The translations under genes were made by a program, and so were the position numbers. 64,000 nucleotides of DNA, taken from Bryobacterales bacterium. Its GTDB lineage: Bacteria; Acidobacteriota; Terriglobia; Bryobacterales; UBA6623. Within the stretch, counting starts at the first letter, position 1. Each line of letters starts with the position of its first letter. Shown here piece after piece: positions 8,654 through 18,347 of the stretch. The notes beneath the pieces are model-generated. The model searched no databases. It was not told the DNA's origin and was given only the letters and a program-made list of their open reading frames with translations. The DNA lies in assembly GCA_028819575.1 (NCBI GenBank), contig JAPPLB010000009.1, positions 1 to 64,000 on the forward strand, in the 5' to 3' direction.

Positions 8654-10060
8654 ATGCGGTTGGACCTATCGGACATTGCGAACATTCTGGAAACTTCGTT
8701 GCAAGGCCGGGCGGGCGAGGCTTCGGGCTATTCCATCGATTCGAGGACGATCGAGAGAGGTGACCTCTTCTTTGCCATTCGTGGACCCCAGTTCGATGGC
8801 CACGACTTCATCTCCGCGGCCTGGGAGGCGGGCGCCGCGGCTGTGGTGGCCGAGCGTTCCTGGGCGGTCACCCATCAAGTCCGCGGCCCTCTGCTTGCAG
8901 TCAGTGATCCGGCAGCGGCGCTGCGGCGGTTGGCGCGTGAAGCGCGGAGACGCAGGGGGTTTCCTGTGGTAGGCGTGACCGGAAGCAACGGCAAAACAAC
9001 AACGAAAGACGCGATTGCGGCGCTGCTCGCGCAGCACTTTCTGGTTGCGAAGACGGAAGGGAATCTGAACAACGAGTTGGGCTTGCCGCTATCGATTCTG
9101 AGAATGCACGACGCGGCTGAAGTCGGCGTGTTCGAGATGGGCATGAACCATCGCGGTGAGATCACTGCGCTTGCCGAGATCGCCTCGCCGACGGTGGGTG
9201 TCGTGACCAATGTGAGTGAAGCGCACGTCGAGTATTTTTCATCGGCAGATGAAATTGCTCTTGCGAAATGGGAATTGATCGAGGCTCTTCCCGCCGACGG
9301 AACGGCCGTGCTCAATGCGGACGACCTGCGGGTGCGCGCCTTTCGTGACTCTCACGCGGGGCCGGTTGTGACATTCGGCGAGAGTGAGGAGGCCGACTTT
9401 CGGGCGACCTCAATCGAAACACGCGGAGCCGAAGGCGTACGGTTCACCCTCCTGCAAAGGGACGGTGGGAAGGCCGTTGGTTTTCAGAGCGGCTTGATCG
9501 GGCGGCACAATGTGCTGAACCTGTCGGCGGCGCTGGCGACGGCTTCGGTGTTCGGGGTCGATTCTCCGGATCTCGTCGATGCCGTGGCGCGCCTGCGCCC
9601 GGCGAGGCGGCGCGGTGAGACGAGGCGGCTGGGTGGCGCATTATTGATCGACGATTGCTACAACGCCAACCCGCGGGCCATCGAGGTCATGCTGAATGTA
9701 TTAGCGGAAACACCGGCCACACGCCGCATCGCGGTGCTGGGTGAGATGCGTGAGTTGGGTGAGGCCGCGGAGGAACTCCACCGGCGCGTCGGCCGGGCCG
9801 CGGCCCGAGGCGGCATCGACCTCCTGATCGGTGTCACGGGCGCCGCTCGGTGGATCGTCGAAGAGGCGGTTGTTGCCGGGCTGCCGCTATCGCAGACTTC
9901 GTTTTTTGAGGAACCGGAAGAGGCCGGACGATTCGTGGCCGAACAGTTGCGGGCCGCAGATGCGGTGTTGTTCAAGGCGTCGCGAGGCGTGGCGCTCGAA
10001 AGAGCGCTGAGTGTTGTTGAGCGGCTCTGTGAGACTGCCGGAGGAAGAGCCCAGGGCTAG
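8654..10060 (+). CDS. murF: UDP-MurNAc-tripeptide:D-Ala-D-Ala ligase MurF
   Basis: 468 residues from ATG 8654 (an adjacent TTG at 8651 is possible). Mur ligase domains are present: ATP loop GVTGSNGKTTTKDAI near residue 108, NLNNELGLPLSIL, GMNHRGEI in the central domain, and DDCYNANPRA in the C-terminal part. It adds the D-Ala-D-Ala dipeptide to complete the UDP-MurNAc-pentapeptide in the cytoplasm. The gene making that dipeptide (ddl) is not in this cluster. mraY begins five bases after its stop. Confidence 0.95.
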   Translation: MRLDLSDIANILETSLQGRAGEASGYSIDSRTIERGDLFFAIRGPQFDGHDFISAAWEAGAAAVVAERSWAVTHQVRGPLLAVSDPAAALRRLAREARRRRGFPVVGVTGSNGKTTTKDAIAALLAQHFLVAKTEGNLNNELGLPLSILRMHDAAEVGVFEMGMNHRGEITALAEIASPTVGVVTNVSEAHVEYFSSADEIALAKWELIEALPADGTAVLNADDLRVRAFRDSHAGPVVTFGESEEADFRATSIETRGAEGVRFTLLQRDGGKAVGFQSGLIGRHNVLNLSAALATASVFGVDSPDLVDAVARLRPARRRGETRRLGGALLIDDCYNANPRAIEVMLNVLAETPATRRIAVLGEMRELGEAAEELHRRVGRAAARGGIDLLIGVTGAARWIVEEAVVAGLPLSQTSFFEEPEEAGRFVAEQLRAADAVLFKASRGVALERALSVVERLCETAGGRAQG

Positions 10061-10065
10061 GCATC

Positions 10066-11199
10066 ATGTTTTTTCACCTTTTCTTCGAGGAGCTTTTTCC
10101 GTATTTCAGCCCGTTCCGCGTCTTCAGCTACATCACGTTCCGTACGGCTGCCGCCAGCTTGATGGCGCTGGGGTTGGGCTTGATCCTGGGGCCCTGGTTG
10201 ATCCGGCGGCTGCGGCAGTTCCAGGTCAGCCAGCCGATTCGCGAGGACGGACCCAAATCGCATTTCAACAAAGCCGGCACGCCGACGATGGGTGGGCTGC
10301 TGATCAACATCTCGATTCTGATGCCGACTCTGTTGTGGGCGAATCTTCGCAACGTCTACATCTGGGTTGCCCTGCTCGGGTTGGTCGGCTTCGGCGGCAT
10401 CGGTTTCCTGGACGATTTCTTGAAGATTCGACGTGGGAAGAATCTAGGATTGTCCGCTCGGATGAAGCTGCTGATGCAAGTGGTTGTGACGCTTTTGATT
10501 GTCTGCATCCTGGCGTGGTTGCATGTCGGCGGGAGCTACGACACGCGGTTGATTCTTCCGTTTTTCAAAGGGGTGCAGCCGGAGTTAGTGATGCAACCCG
10601 CGCTGGAGCAGCCTTGGACGTATCCGCTGGCGTTTGTGGGCCTTTTTGTATTTCTGTTCGTGGTATTGGCGGGATCGACGAATGCCGTGAATTTGACGGA
10701 CGGGCTGGACGGGCTGGCGTCTGGCCTGATGGTGATCGCGTCAGGAGCGTTCACGGTGCTGGCGTATCTCGCCGGGCATCAAGAGTTTGCGAGGTATCTC
10801 GATATCGCGCCCGTGCCGCAGGCTGCGGAACTGACGATCTTCTGCGGATCGATGGTCGGCGCGAGTTTGGCGTTTCTCTGGTACAACGCGCATCCCGCCG
10901 AGATCTTCATGGGGGATGTCGGCTCGCTCGGTCTCGGTGGAGCACTTGGAACCGTGGCGGTATTGATTAAACAAGAGATCCTGTTGCTGTTCGTCGGAGG
11001 CGTGTTCGTCCTGGAGGCGCTGTCGGTGATCATGCAGGTCGTAAGCTTCAAGTTGTCCGGCCGGCGGATTTTCAAGATGGCGCCGCTGCATCATCATTTT
11101 GAGGCACTCGGTTGGCCGGAGTCGAAGATCATCGCGCGGTTCTGGATCCTGGGCCTGGTCTGGTCCCTGCTGGCGCTGAGCACGTTGAAACTGAGATGA
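10066..11199 (+). CDS. mraY: Phospho-MurNAc-pentapeptide translocase MraY
   Basis: 377 residues and about ten membrane spans. Family motifs are present: GPKSHFNKAGTPTMGG near residue 62, GFLDDFLKI near 120 (Asp pair), LTDGLDGLASG near 215, and MGDVGSLGLGGALG and LHHHFEALGW near the end (HHH motif). It attaches phospho-MurNAc-pentapeptide to undecaprenyl phosphate at the inner membrane, forming lipid I. Its stop overlaps the murD start (ATGA). Confidence 0.97.
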   Translation: MFFHLFFEELFPYFSPFRVFSYITFRTAAASLMALGLGLILGPWLIRRLRQFQVSQPIREDGPKSHFNKAGTPTMGGLLINISILMPTLLWANLRNVYIWVALLGLVGFGGIGFLDDFLKIRRGKNLGLSARMKLLMQVVVTLLIVCILAWLHVGGSYDTRLILPFFKGVQPELVMQPALEQPWTYPLAFVGLFVFLFVVLAGSTNAVNLTDGLDGLASGLMVIASGAFTVLAYLAGHQEFARYLDIAPVPQAAELTIFCGSMVGASLAFLWYNAHPAEIFMGDVGSLGLGGALGTVAVLIKQEILLLFVGGVFVLEALSVIMQVVSFKLSGRRIFKMAPLHHHFEALGWPESKIIARFWILGLVWSLLALSTLKLR

Positions 11200-12578
11200 G
11201 GTGGCAAGGAAAACGCGTGCTGGTTGTAGGACTCGGAGCATCGGGGAAAGCGGCATCACGCTTTGCGGCGGTACGGGGAGCCCAGGTCACCGCGACGGAC
11301 CGGCGCCCGCTGAGCGAGTTGAGTGAAGCAGCGGAAGAGATGGGAAAGCTGAACGTGCGACTCGAGTTGGGCGGACACTCCCAGAAGCTTTTTCTGGAAC
11401 AAGACCTGATTGTGCCGTCGCCCGGAGTGCCTTGGAATTTACCGGAACTCGATGCTGCTCGACGGACCGGCGTCGTCGTAGCAGGTGAGTTGGAGATTGC
11501 TTCGAGTGCTCTCAAGGGGCCGGTGATCGGCGTGACCGGAACCAACGGCAAGACGACCACTACCTCTTTGATCGGGCACATCATCGAGACGGCGGGCTTG
11601 CCGGTGACCACAGGGGGCAACCTCGGAACACCGGTGCTGGAGATGGTCGATGCGTCGAGTGACGAGCACTGGAACGTCTTGGAGCTTTCCAGTTTTCAGC
11701 TTGAGGCGACCGCGACGTTCCCTGTACACATCGCTGTGGTCTTGAACGTGACGCCGGATCACCTCGATCGGCATGGCACTCTCGAGGCCTACGCGAAGGC
11801 CAAGGGCAAGATTTTCCAAGCACAGACAGCCACTGACCATGCGGTTTTGCACTTCGACGATCCGGTCTGCCGTACCTTTGCGCTGCAAACAGCCGGGGCC
11901 GTGAACTGGTTCAGCCGAACCGGGCGCAATGAACCCGGGGCGTGGGTCGAAAACGGATATGTCTTGTTGAACGGACAGCCCGTCACTGCTCTTCCATTGC
12001 TCATCCCGGGTCACCACAACCTGGAGAACGCGCTGGCCGCAGTGACAGCCTCTTCTTTGGCCGGCATCGGGCTTGAGGCGATGGCCAAGGGACTTCAGAC
12101 GTTTCGAACAGCGGAACACCGGCTGGAATGCGTCGCGAAAATCAGTGGCGTTGCCTACTACAACGACTCCAAGGCGACGAATGTGGACGCAGCGATCAAG
12201 GCAGTGGAAACGTTTGATCGAGGGCTGTGGGTCATCTTGGGTGGCAGTGAGAAAGGTTTTTCGTACTCAGCACTCAGAAGGCCGCTGCGCGACCGGGCGC
12301 GCGGCGTGCTGTTGATTGGGGAATCCGCGCCGAGGATCGAGCGAGAGCTGAACGGAGCGGTACCGCTGATTCACGCCGGGACGCTGCTCGATGCGATGCA
12401 GTATGCCCATCGTCATGCCGAGTCCGGCGACACGGTTCTGCTCTCTCCGGCCTGTGCGAGTTTCGACCAATTCAAAAACTACGGAGAGCGTGGCTGGAGG
12501 TTCAAGGAGATCGTAAGGGAACTGCGGGAGAAAGCAGAAGCGAGGCTCTCAGGAGACAGTACGGAAGGACATGCCTAG
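11196..12578 (+). CDS. murD: UDP-MurNAc-L-Ala:D-Glu ligase MurD
   Basis: 460 residues. The open frame extends 84 bases further upstream into mraY, but ATG 11196, which overlaps the mraY stop, gives the correct family N-terminus (MRWQGKRVLVVGLGASGKAA). The ATP loop GVTGTNGKTTTTSLIGH is near residue 115; ELSSFQLEAT, VTPDHLDRHGTLEAYAKAK and YYNDSKATN are typical MurD motifs. It adds D-glutamate to UDP-MurNAc-L-Ala. It overlaps ftsW by eight bases. Confidence 0.96.
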   Translation: MRWQGKRVLVVGLGASGKAASRFAAVRGAQVTATDRRPLSELSEAAEEMGKLNVRLELGGHSQKLFLEQDLIVPSPGVPWNLPELDAARRTGVVVAGELEIASSALKGPVIGVTGTNGKTTTTSLIGHIIETAGLPVTTGGNLGTPVLEMVDASSDEHWNVLELSSFQLEATATFPVHIAVVLNVTPDHLDRHGTLEAYAKAKGKIFQAQTATDHAVLHFDDPVCRTFALQTAGAVNWFSRTGRNEPGAWVENGYVLLNGQPVTALPLLIPGHHNLENALAAVTASSLAGIGLEAMAKGLQTFRTAEHRLECVAKISGVAYYNDSKATNVDAAIKAVETFDRGLWVILGGSEKGFSYSALRRPLRDRARGVLLIGESAPRIERELNGAVPLIHAGTLLDAMQYAHRHAESGDTVLLSPACASFDQFKNYGERGWRFKEIVRELREKAEARLSGDSTEGHA

Positions 12579-13647
12579 ATATCTACATTGCGATCGCGTC
12601 TTGTGCGGCACGGTGATTCTGTTGTCGTTTTTCGGGTTGGTCATGGTCTTTAGCGCCACTACGGGTGGCGAGGGCTCGTCGGCTCGATACGTGATCAAGC
12701 AGTCCATTGCGTTGGCGCTGGGCCTTGCCGCGATGCGGACGTTCATGTTTCTCGACTACCGGCACTGGCGACGTCCGCGTTTCGTCTTTCCCGTCGTCGG
12801 CATTTCCGTGGCCCTGCTGGTGGTAGTGTTCTTCGGCGCGCAGACGGCCAACACGTACCGTTTCCTGCGGTTTGGCGCTATCTCGTTTCAGCCCTCCGAG
12901 CTTGCCAAGATTGCCGTCATCGTATTCTTGGCCTTCTATTTAGACAAGCACGGCGACAAACTGAACGAATGGCGTACGCTGCTGGGCAGTTCGGCGATTC
13001 TGGGGGTGTTCGGACTGCTCGTGCTTGGTGGGCGGGATCTCGGCGGGACCATCATGCTAATCCTGATCGCCGCCGTGATGTTCTGGGTAGCGGGCCTGCG
13101 GTTGAGCTATTTCGTGCAGGCAACATTGGTGGCCCTGCCGCTTCTGGCGATCGCAGTATGGTTGGAGCCTTACCGCATCGAGCGCCTGATGGTGTTCCTT
13201 AACCCGGAATCCGATCCGGCCAACTCTGGTTTTCAGATCATTCAATCTCAGATCGCGGTGGGCTCAGGCGGTCTGTTTGGACAGGGTTTGATGGAAGGCC
13301 GTCAGAAAATGCGGTTTCTTCCTTTAGTGCATACCGATTTTATCTATGCCTTGATTTGCGAGGAACTCGGCTTCATCGCCGCAACGTTGGTCGTAGTGGC
13401 TTTCGGCGTTCTGTTGTGGCGAGGCGTAGTCGTTGCGTTGCGCGCGCCGGACCGATTCGGGATGTATCTGGCGATCGGCATTACAGCGATGATCGTTTGC
13501 CAGGCGATGGTGAACCTCGGCGTGGTGCTGGCGATGCTCCCGACCAAGGGCATGCCTTTGCCATTTGTGAGCTACGGCGGTTCGTCGGTCGTCATGTCAC
13601 TGGCGGCATCGGGCATTTTGTTAAGCGTCAGTCGGCATGCTGGGTAA
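12571..13647 (+). CDS. ftsW: Lipid II polymerase FtsW (SEDS family)
   Basis: 358 residues, about ten membrane spans. SEDS-family motifs are present: FQPSELAKIAVIVFLAFYL near residue 108, NSGFQIIQSQIAVGSGGLFGQG near 212, LPLVHTDFIYALICEELGF near 250, and GMPLPFVSYGGSS near the end. It polymerises glycan strands from lipid II at the septum, as partner of FtsI. It is shorter than E. coli FtsW mainly at the N-terminus. Confidence 0.95.
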   Translation: MPRYLHCDRVLCGTVILLSFFGLVMVFSATTGGEGSSARYVIKQSIALALGLAAMRTFMFLDYRHWRRPRFVFPVVGISVALLVVVFFGAQTANTYRFLRFGAISFQPSELAKIAVIVFLAFYLDKHGDKLNEWRTLLGSSAILGVFGLLVLGGRDLGGTIMLILIAAVMFWVAGLRLSYFVQATLVALPLLAIAVWLEPYRIERLMVFLNPESDPANSGFQIIQSQIAVGSGGLFGQGLMEGRQKMRFLPLVHTDFIYALICEELGFIAATLVVVAFGVLLWRGVVVALRAPDRFGMYLAIGITAMIVCQAMVNLGVVLAMLPTKGMPLPFVSYGGSSVVMSLAASGILLSVSRHAG

Positions 13648-13670
13648 TCGAATGCCAGGCGAGTCAGTCG

Positions 13671-14765
13671 ATGAAGCGTGCGACGTTTTTGATTGCAGCG
13701 GGCGGAACGGGCGGACATGTTCTGCCGGGCATCGAGGTCGCCCGCGAGTTACGCGCGCGGGGACACGAATGTGTGTTCGTAGGCACGAGCCGAGGTCAGG
13801 AGACCCGGCTTGTCCCGGCGGCCGGATTTGCGCTGGAATTGCTCGAAACGGGTGCGCTCAAGGGTTTGTCGCTGCTCAACCGTCTCAAGACTGTGGCGGG
13901 CCTGCCTGCGAGTCTGTTGCAAGCAAGCCGCGTGCTCGATCGTTTGCGTCCCGGGGCGGTCCTCAGCATGGGAGGATACGCTTCGGGGCCGGTTATGTTG
14001 ATGGCGCGTATGGCAGAGATTCCAGTTGCGGTGCTCGAACCGAACGTGAATCCCGGCTTGGCGGTCCGCTGGGCCGCTCCGTTCGTGTCGCGCGGCTTGG
14101 TCGCGTTTCCGGAAACTCTACCCTACTTCGCCAACGGGCAGGCCGAGGTGATCGGCATACCCATTCGGCGGGAGTTCTTCGATCTGCCCCGAAGAATACG
14201 ACGCGAGCCTTTCGGCTTGTTGATCACGGGCGGCAGCCAGGGCGCTCATACCTTGAATACCGCCGCCGTCGAAGCCCTGGCGCTCTGGAAGAAAGGGAGG
14301 AGGCTCGCTGACTTGAAAATTTTTCACCAAACAGGAGAACGCGATCTCGAGACCGTGAGAGCGGCGTACGACGACTGCGAAGTGGACGCCGAGGTCGCGC
14401 CCTTTTTTCGGGATATGCCGCGGATCTTCGGCGAAGTCGACCTCGTTATCTGCCGAGCCGGAGCCTCGGCAGTGGTTGAGTTGTGCGCCGCAGGCAAGGC
14501 CTCCATCCTGGTCCCGTATCCGTATGCCGCCGATCAGCATCAACTCTTGAACGCACGCGCTCAGAGCGCTGCGGGCGCCGCGGTCCTTGTTGAAGATCAT
14601 GCGCTGACAGGCGATCGACTCGTTCGCGACGTCGAGCAGCTTTGGGATCAACCCTCCACCCTTGTAAAAATGGAGGAATACTCCCGTGCCCGTGCAAGAC
14701 CAGGGGCGGCGAAAAGAGCGGCACTACTGTTGGAGAGTCTGGCCGGCATTGCCGGCAAAGCCTAG
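13671..14765 (+). CDS. murG: Lipid II synthase MurG (UDP-GlcNAc transferase)
   Basis: 364 residues from ATG 13671; the frame is open upstream into ftsW but the family N-terminus (ATFLIAAGGTGGHVLPGIEVA) starts here. The GGTGGH loop, GGYASGP, the GGSQGA loop of the second Rossmann domain (near residue 186) and CRAGASAVVELCAAGKASILVPYPYAADQHQ identify this GT28 glycosyltransferase. It transfers GlcNAc to lipid I on the inner face of the membrane. It starts 23 bases after ftsW and ends 12 bases before murC. Confidence 0.96.
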   Translation: MKRATFLIAAGGTGGHVLPGIEVARELRARGHECVFVGTSRGQETRLVPAAGFALELLETGALKGLSLLNRLKTVAGLPASLLQASRVLDRLRPGAVLSMGGYASGPVMLMARMAEIPVAVLEPNVNPGLAVRWAAPFVSRGLVAFPETLPYFANGQAEVIGIPIRREFFDLPRRIRREPFGLLITGGSQGAHTLNTAAVEALALWKKGRRLADLKIFHQTGERDLETVRAAYDDCEVDAEVAPFFRDMPRIFGEVDLVICRAGASAVVELCAAGKASILVPYPYAADQHQLLNARAQSAAGAAVLVEDHALTGDRLVRDVEQLWDQPSTLVKMEEYSRARARPGAAKRAALLLESLAGIAGKA

Positions 14766-14777
14766 TTGGGAGGGTTC

Positions 14778-16202
14778 ATGTTCTTCGAGGAGATTGCTGT
14801 TACGCACCGACACATGCACTTCGTTGGGATCGGTGGGATCGGCATGAGTGGACTGGCTGAGATCCTGATGGACCTTGGATACGAGGTCAGCGGCTCCGAT
14901 TTGCGGTCCACGGACATTACGAAGCGTCTGGAATCACTCGGCGCGACGGTTTTTCAAGGCCACGACGCGGAGAACATCGGCACCTCTGACGCAGTCGTTG
15001 TGAGTACAGCGATTCAGGAGTCGAACCCGGAGTGGGCGGCAGCCGTTGCGGCGCGAATTCCCATCATCCAGCGCGGTGAACTGCTCGCGGAATTGATGCG
15101 CTTGAAGTATGGGATCGCGATCACCGGCAGCCATGGCAAGACGACGACGACATCGATGGCCGCCGCGATTCTCCATTCGGCGGGCAAAGATCCGACGGTT
15201 GTTGTCGGTGGTCGTGTCGACTCCATCGGGTCGAATGCGCGGCTCGGCAAGAGCGACTTGCTGTTGGCTGAAGCAGATGAGAGCGACGGCTCCTTTCTGC
15301 GATTGGCTCCAATTTTGGCTGTGATCACAACATTGGATCAGGAGCACCTGGACCACTACGGCACTTATGGAGCACTGGTTGACGGTTTTGTGGATTTCGC
15401 GAATAAGGTACCCTTCTACGGCGCGGTGCTGCTGGGCATCGATGACCCGCAGGTGCGTTCAATTCTGCCTCGGATTCACAAGCCGATGCGCACCTACGGT
15501 ACGACGCCCGACGCCGACTTGGTCGCGGACTCGATCTCTTGCGCGCATGACGGAAGCCGCTTCCGCCTGACATACCGCGGTGATGACCTCGGGTGGTTCC
15601 AGGTCAATAGCCTTGGCCGCCATAACGCCAGCAACGCGGTGGCCGCCGTTTTGGTGGGTTTGGAGCTAGGGCTGGAACCGGATGCGATCCGGACAGGACT
15701 GCGTTCTTTTACGGGTGTCGATCGGCGGTTCCAGACCCGCGGCACCGCGGGAGGCGTTACCGTGATCGATGATTACGGCCACCATCCGACAGAGATCGCG
15801 GCGACCCTCGCAGCGGCGAAGACATCGGCCTTCGAGCGGGTGCTTGTTGTCTTTCAACCCCACCGTTATACGAGGACTGCCGCACTAATGGACGAGTTTG
15901 CGTGTTGTTTCCGTGAGTGTGACCGCCTCTTTGTCGTCGATATCTACAGTGCCAGTGAAGATCCGATCGAGGGTGTGAACTCGGAAGAGTTGACGCGTCG
16001 GATTCAAGCCACTGGCCAGACGGCAGTCCAATACGTAGCGTCGATGGGTGCAGCCATAGAGGCAGCGGCCGCAGCCGCGCAAGAAGGCGACGCGATCGTC
16101 ACTCTTGGCGCCGGAAACATCTCGCAGGCCGGGCCGCGGCTGCTCGAAACGCTGGCAGCCGTTAAAGAGAAGGTACGAATCTCGAACGAGGGTCTCAGGT
16201 AA
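14778..16202 (+). CDS. murC: UDP-MurNAc:L-alanine ligase MurC
   Basis: 474 residues from ATG 14778, chosen because GGGAGG lies five bases upstream (14768-14773); a TTG at 14766 is less likely. Features: MHFVGIGGIGMSGLAEIL (UDP-binding), GSHGKTTTTSMAA (ATP loop near residue 116), ADESDGSFLRL, DQEHLDHYG and DDYGHHPTEIAATL. It adds L-Ala to UDP-MurNAc, the first step of stem peptide assembly. Only 18 bases separate it from ftsQ, so the murB and ddl genes that often lie here are missing. Confidence 0.96.
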   Translation: MFFEEIAVTHRHMHFVGIGGIGMSGLAEILMDLGYEVSGSDLRSTDITKRLESLGATVFQGHDAENIGTSDAVVVSTAIQESNPEWAAAVAARIPIIQRGELLAELMRLKYGIAITGSHGKTTTTSMAAAILHSAGKDPTVVVGGRVDSIGSNARLGKSDLLLAEADESDGSFLRLAPILAVITTLDQEHLDHYGTYGALVDGFVDFANKVPFYGAVLLGIDDPQVRSILPRIHKPMRTYGTTPDADLVADSISCAHDGSRFRLTYRGDDLGWFQVNSLGRHNASNAVAAVLVGLELGLEPDAIRTGLRSFTGVDRRFQTRGTAGGVTVIDDYGHHPTEIAATLAAAKTSAFERVLVVFQPHRYTRTAALMDEFACCFRECDRLFVVDIYSASEDPIEGVNSEELTRRIQATGQTAVQYVASMGAAIEAAAAAAQEGDAIVTLGAGNISQAGPRLLETLAAVKEKVRISNEGLR

Positions 16203-16220
16203 GGAGGCGGACGAGAACGA

Positions 16221-17081
16221 ATGCCCAAAAAAGCCAAACTGTCAAACCAGGGAGAAGGCCGCGAGGAGTCCGCCGCCTATCTGCGCCGTGCCAAGCCTGT
16301 GAACGTGCGGCGAGGGACGGCCGCATGGGCGCGCCTGATTGCGCGATGGAGTGTTCAGGGACTCGTTGTGTTTGGCCTTGTGTTCGCTGCTCAGCATGCG
16401 ATCGGCCGCTACGTCGAAGCTTCGCCTTCCTTCCGGCTTGGTGCCGTCGAGAACTGTTTGCGCGTCACCGGACTGCGGTTCGTCGGCGAATCGGAGATAC
16501 AACGAATCTTCGAATCCGAACAAGGACGGAGCATGGCGGCAATTCCGACGCACGCACTTCAAGCCAAGTTGCTGGCGATGCCATGGATCAAGCAAGCACG
16601 TGTTCTGCGTGTCTGGCCGAGCCAGATCTGGGTGCACGTCGAGGAGCGGCAACCGGTTGCCTGGGTACGGAAAGTGGGTTCGGCGGATTTCACGAGCCCC
16701 CGGCTCGTGGATCGACACGGCGTTTTTCTCGATCCGACGAGGGATTTTGATCTTGAGTTGCCCGTCGTCTCGGGTCTCGACGACGGGATGTCAACTACTG
16801 AGCGGCTCAGCCGTATTGCTCTGCTGCAAGATCTTATGAAAGAGCTGGGTCCTGAGCGTGCCCAGGTGTCGGAGATCGACGTTGCTGACTCGTCCAACGC
16901 TCGTGTTCTCATCCTTTATGATGGTGATGTCGTTGAGCTGCAATTGGGAGCCGCAAGGTTCCGTCACCGCTGGGAATTCTTTCACAAATACGTGCGAAGT
17001 TGGAAGAAAAAGTACGGCCGGATCGGGTCCGTCGATCTGCGCTTCCAGGGACAAGTGGCTGTCCGTAGAGTGGATTCCTGA
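16221..17081 (+). CDS. ftsQ: Cell division protein FtsQ/DivIB
   Basis: 286 residues: basic cytoplasmic N-terminus, one membrane span near residues 45-65, then a POTRA-like domain (~75-145, ending VRKVGSADFTSPRLVDRHGV-type sequence) and a beta domain. FtsQ links the early and late divisome by binding FtsL-FtsB. AAGGAGG at 16201-16207 overlaps the murC stop; the spacing of 13 bases to ATG is long. The sequence is weakly conserved as usual; place in the cluster supports the call. Confidence 0.88.
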   Translation: MPKKAKLSNQGEGREESAAYLRRAKPVNVRRGTAAWARLIARWSVQGLVVFGLVFAAQHAIGRYVEASPSFRLGAVENCLRVTGLRFVGESEIQRIFESEQGRSMAAIPTHALQAKLLAMPWIKQARVLRVWPSQIWVHVEERQPVAWVRKVGSADFTSPRLVDRHGVFLDPTRDFDLELPVVSGLDDGMSTTERLSRIALLQDLMKELGPERAQVSEIDVADSSNARVLILYDGDVVELQLGAARFRHRWEFFHKYVRSWKKKYGRIGSVDLRFQGQVAVRRVDS

Positions 17082-17084
17082 GGA

Positions 17085-18347
17085 ATGGCAAAGAGTAACG
17101 GCTATTTCGTAGGGCTGGACCTCGGGAGTTACCGTACGCGGTGTCTGGTGGCTGTCGAAGAGGATTCGCATCTGCGCTTCATCAGCCATGGATCCGCGCC
17201 TTCGCAAGGTTGGGCCCGAGGTGTGATTGCGGACCAGGAACCAGTGCTGGCCTCAGTTGAGGCCGCGATCGAAGAGGCGGAACGAAACGGCGGTTTGGTC
17301 ATCGACGCGGCGGTTGTCGGCGTGGGGGGCGGTCACATTAGCAGCAATGTTTGCCACAGTTACGTGAACTTGCCGGCCAGGGGGGCTGAGATTTGCTCCG
17401 AGCACGTCGAAAACCTCTTCAAAGCGGCCTCGCAGGCTCCTCTCAGTGATGATCGGACCGTCATACAGGTTGTACCGCTGGAGTTCACCGTTGACCGGCA
17501 GGGCACGGTCAAGAATCCACGCGGTATGAAAGGACGGCGACTCGACGGCCATGCACAACTGGTGTCGGCTGCCGCGCACGCCCACAGTAACATCCACGCC
17601 GTGGTGAACCGGGCCGGCATTGTCGTCGAGGAGACGGTGTTCGAGGCCTTTGCGGCCGCGCAAGCAGTGCTGGAAGAACAAGAGCGCGAACTGGGCGTCG
17701 CCGTAGCGGACATGGGCTCAGGTTCGGTTGATCTCGTGGTCTACCTCGAGAACAAGCTGTGGCTCGCGACCGGTGTCGCCATCGGAGGTGATCATTTCAT
17801 CAACGACGTTGCTGAAGTGATGCACACTTCCCGAGCCGATGCAGAGATGCTGATCCAACAATGCGGCTGCGCAGTGGTCGACGAAACCCCTTCGAACGTT
17901 TCGGTCGAAGTGCCGAACTTGCTTGACGGTCAGCCCCAAACCTATCCGCGGCGTCTGCTGAATGGCATCCTTCAGGCTCGCGCCGAGGAATTGTTCAAGA
18001 TGATGGGAGAGGAACTCCGTCGTATCGGTGTTCACGATCGGCTGATCGGCGGCCTGGTATTGACAGGTGGGCTTGCCGCGCTCGCCGGTGGGTGCGACGC
18101 GGCCGAGGACGTATTGGATTGCAGCGCTCGCATTGGACTGCCCTTGCGCATAGAAGGTCTGCCGGAGGAACTCGATCAGCCGGGTTGGGCGACAGCACTG
18201 GGCTTGGTACTCTACGGACAACGATTGCGTCTGCACGGCAGGGGGCGCCGCGAGAAAGCTAGGGATTGGCTGAAGGCAATCTTTCGATTGAGGGCTGGGC
18301 AGCATTCAAGGGAGCGGGGAACGACCCGATGGCAAATGAAGGCGTGA
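17085..18347 (+). CDS. ftsA: Cell division protein FtsA
   Basis: 420 residues of the actin/HSP70 ATPase fold: [14 protein letters not shown] (phosphate 1 loop) near residue 8, [13 protein letters not shown] (phosphate 2) near 207, and [12 protein letters not shown] (adenosine motif) near 325. FtsA tethers FtsZ to the membrane. A basic amphipathic stretch ([16 protein letters not shown]) near the C-terminus is the likely membrane-targeting helix; about 15 residues follow it, an extension that overlaps the ftsZ start. The start is three bases after ftsQ. Confidence 0.94.
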   Translation: MAKSNGYFVGLDLGSYRTRCLVAVEEDSHLRFISHGSAPSQGWARGVIADQEPVLASVEAAIEEAERNGGLVIDAAVVGVGGGHISSNVCHSYVNLPARGAEICSEHVENLFKAASQAPLSDDRTVIQVVPLEFTVDRQGTVKNPRGMKGRRLDGHAQLVSAAAHAHSNIHAVVNRAGIVVEETVFEAFAAAQAVLEEQERELGVAVADMGSGSVDLVVYLENKLWLATGVAIGGDHFINDVAEVMHTSRADAEMLIQQCGCAVVDETPSNVSVEVPNLLDGQPQTYPRRLLNGILQARAEELFKMMGEELRRIGVHDRLIGGLVLTGGLAALAGGCDAAEDVLDCSARIGLPLRIEGLPEELDQPGWATALGLVLYGQRLRLHGRGRREKARDWLKAIFRLRAGQHSRERGTTRWQMKA

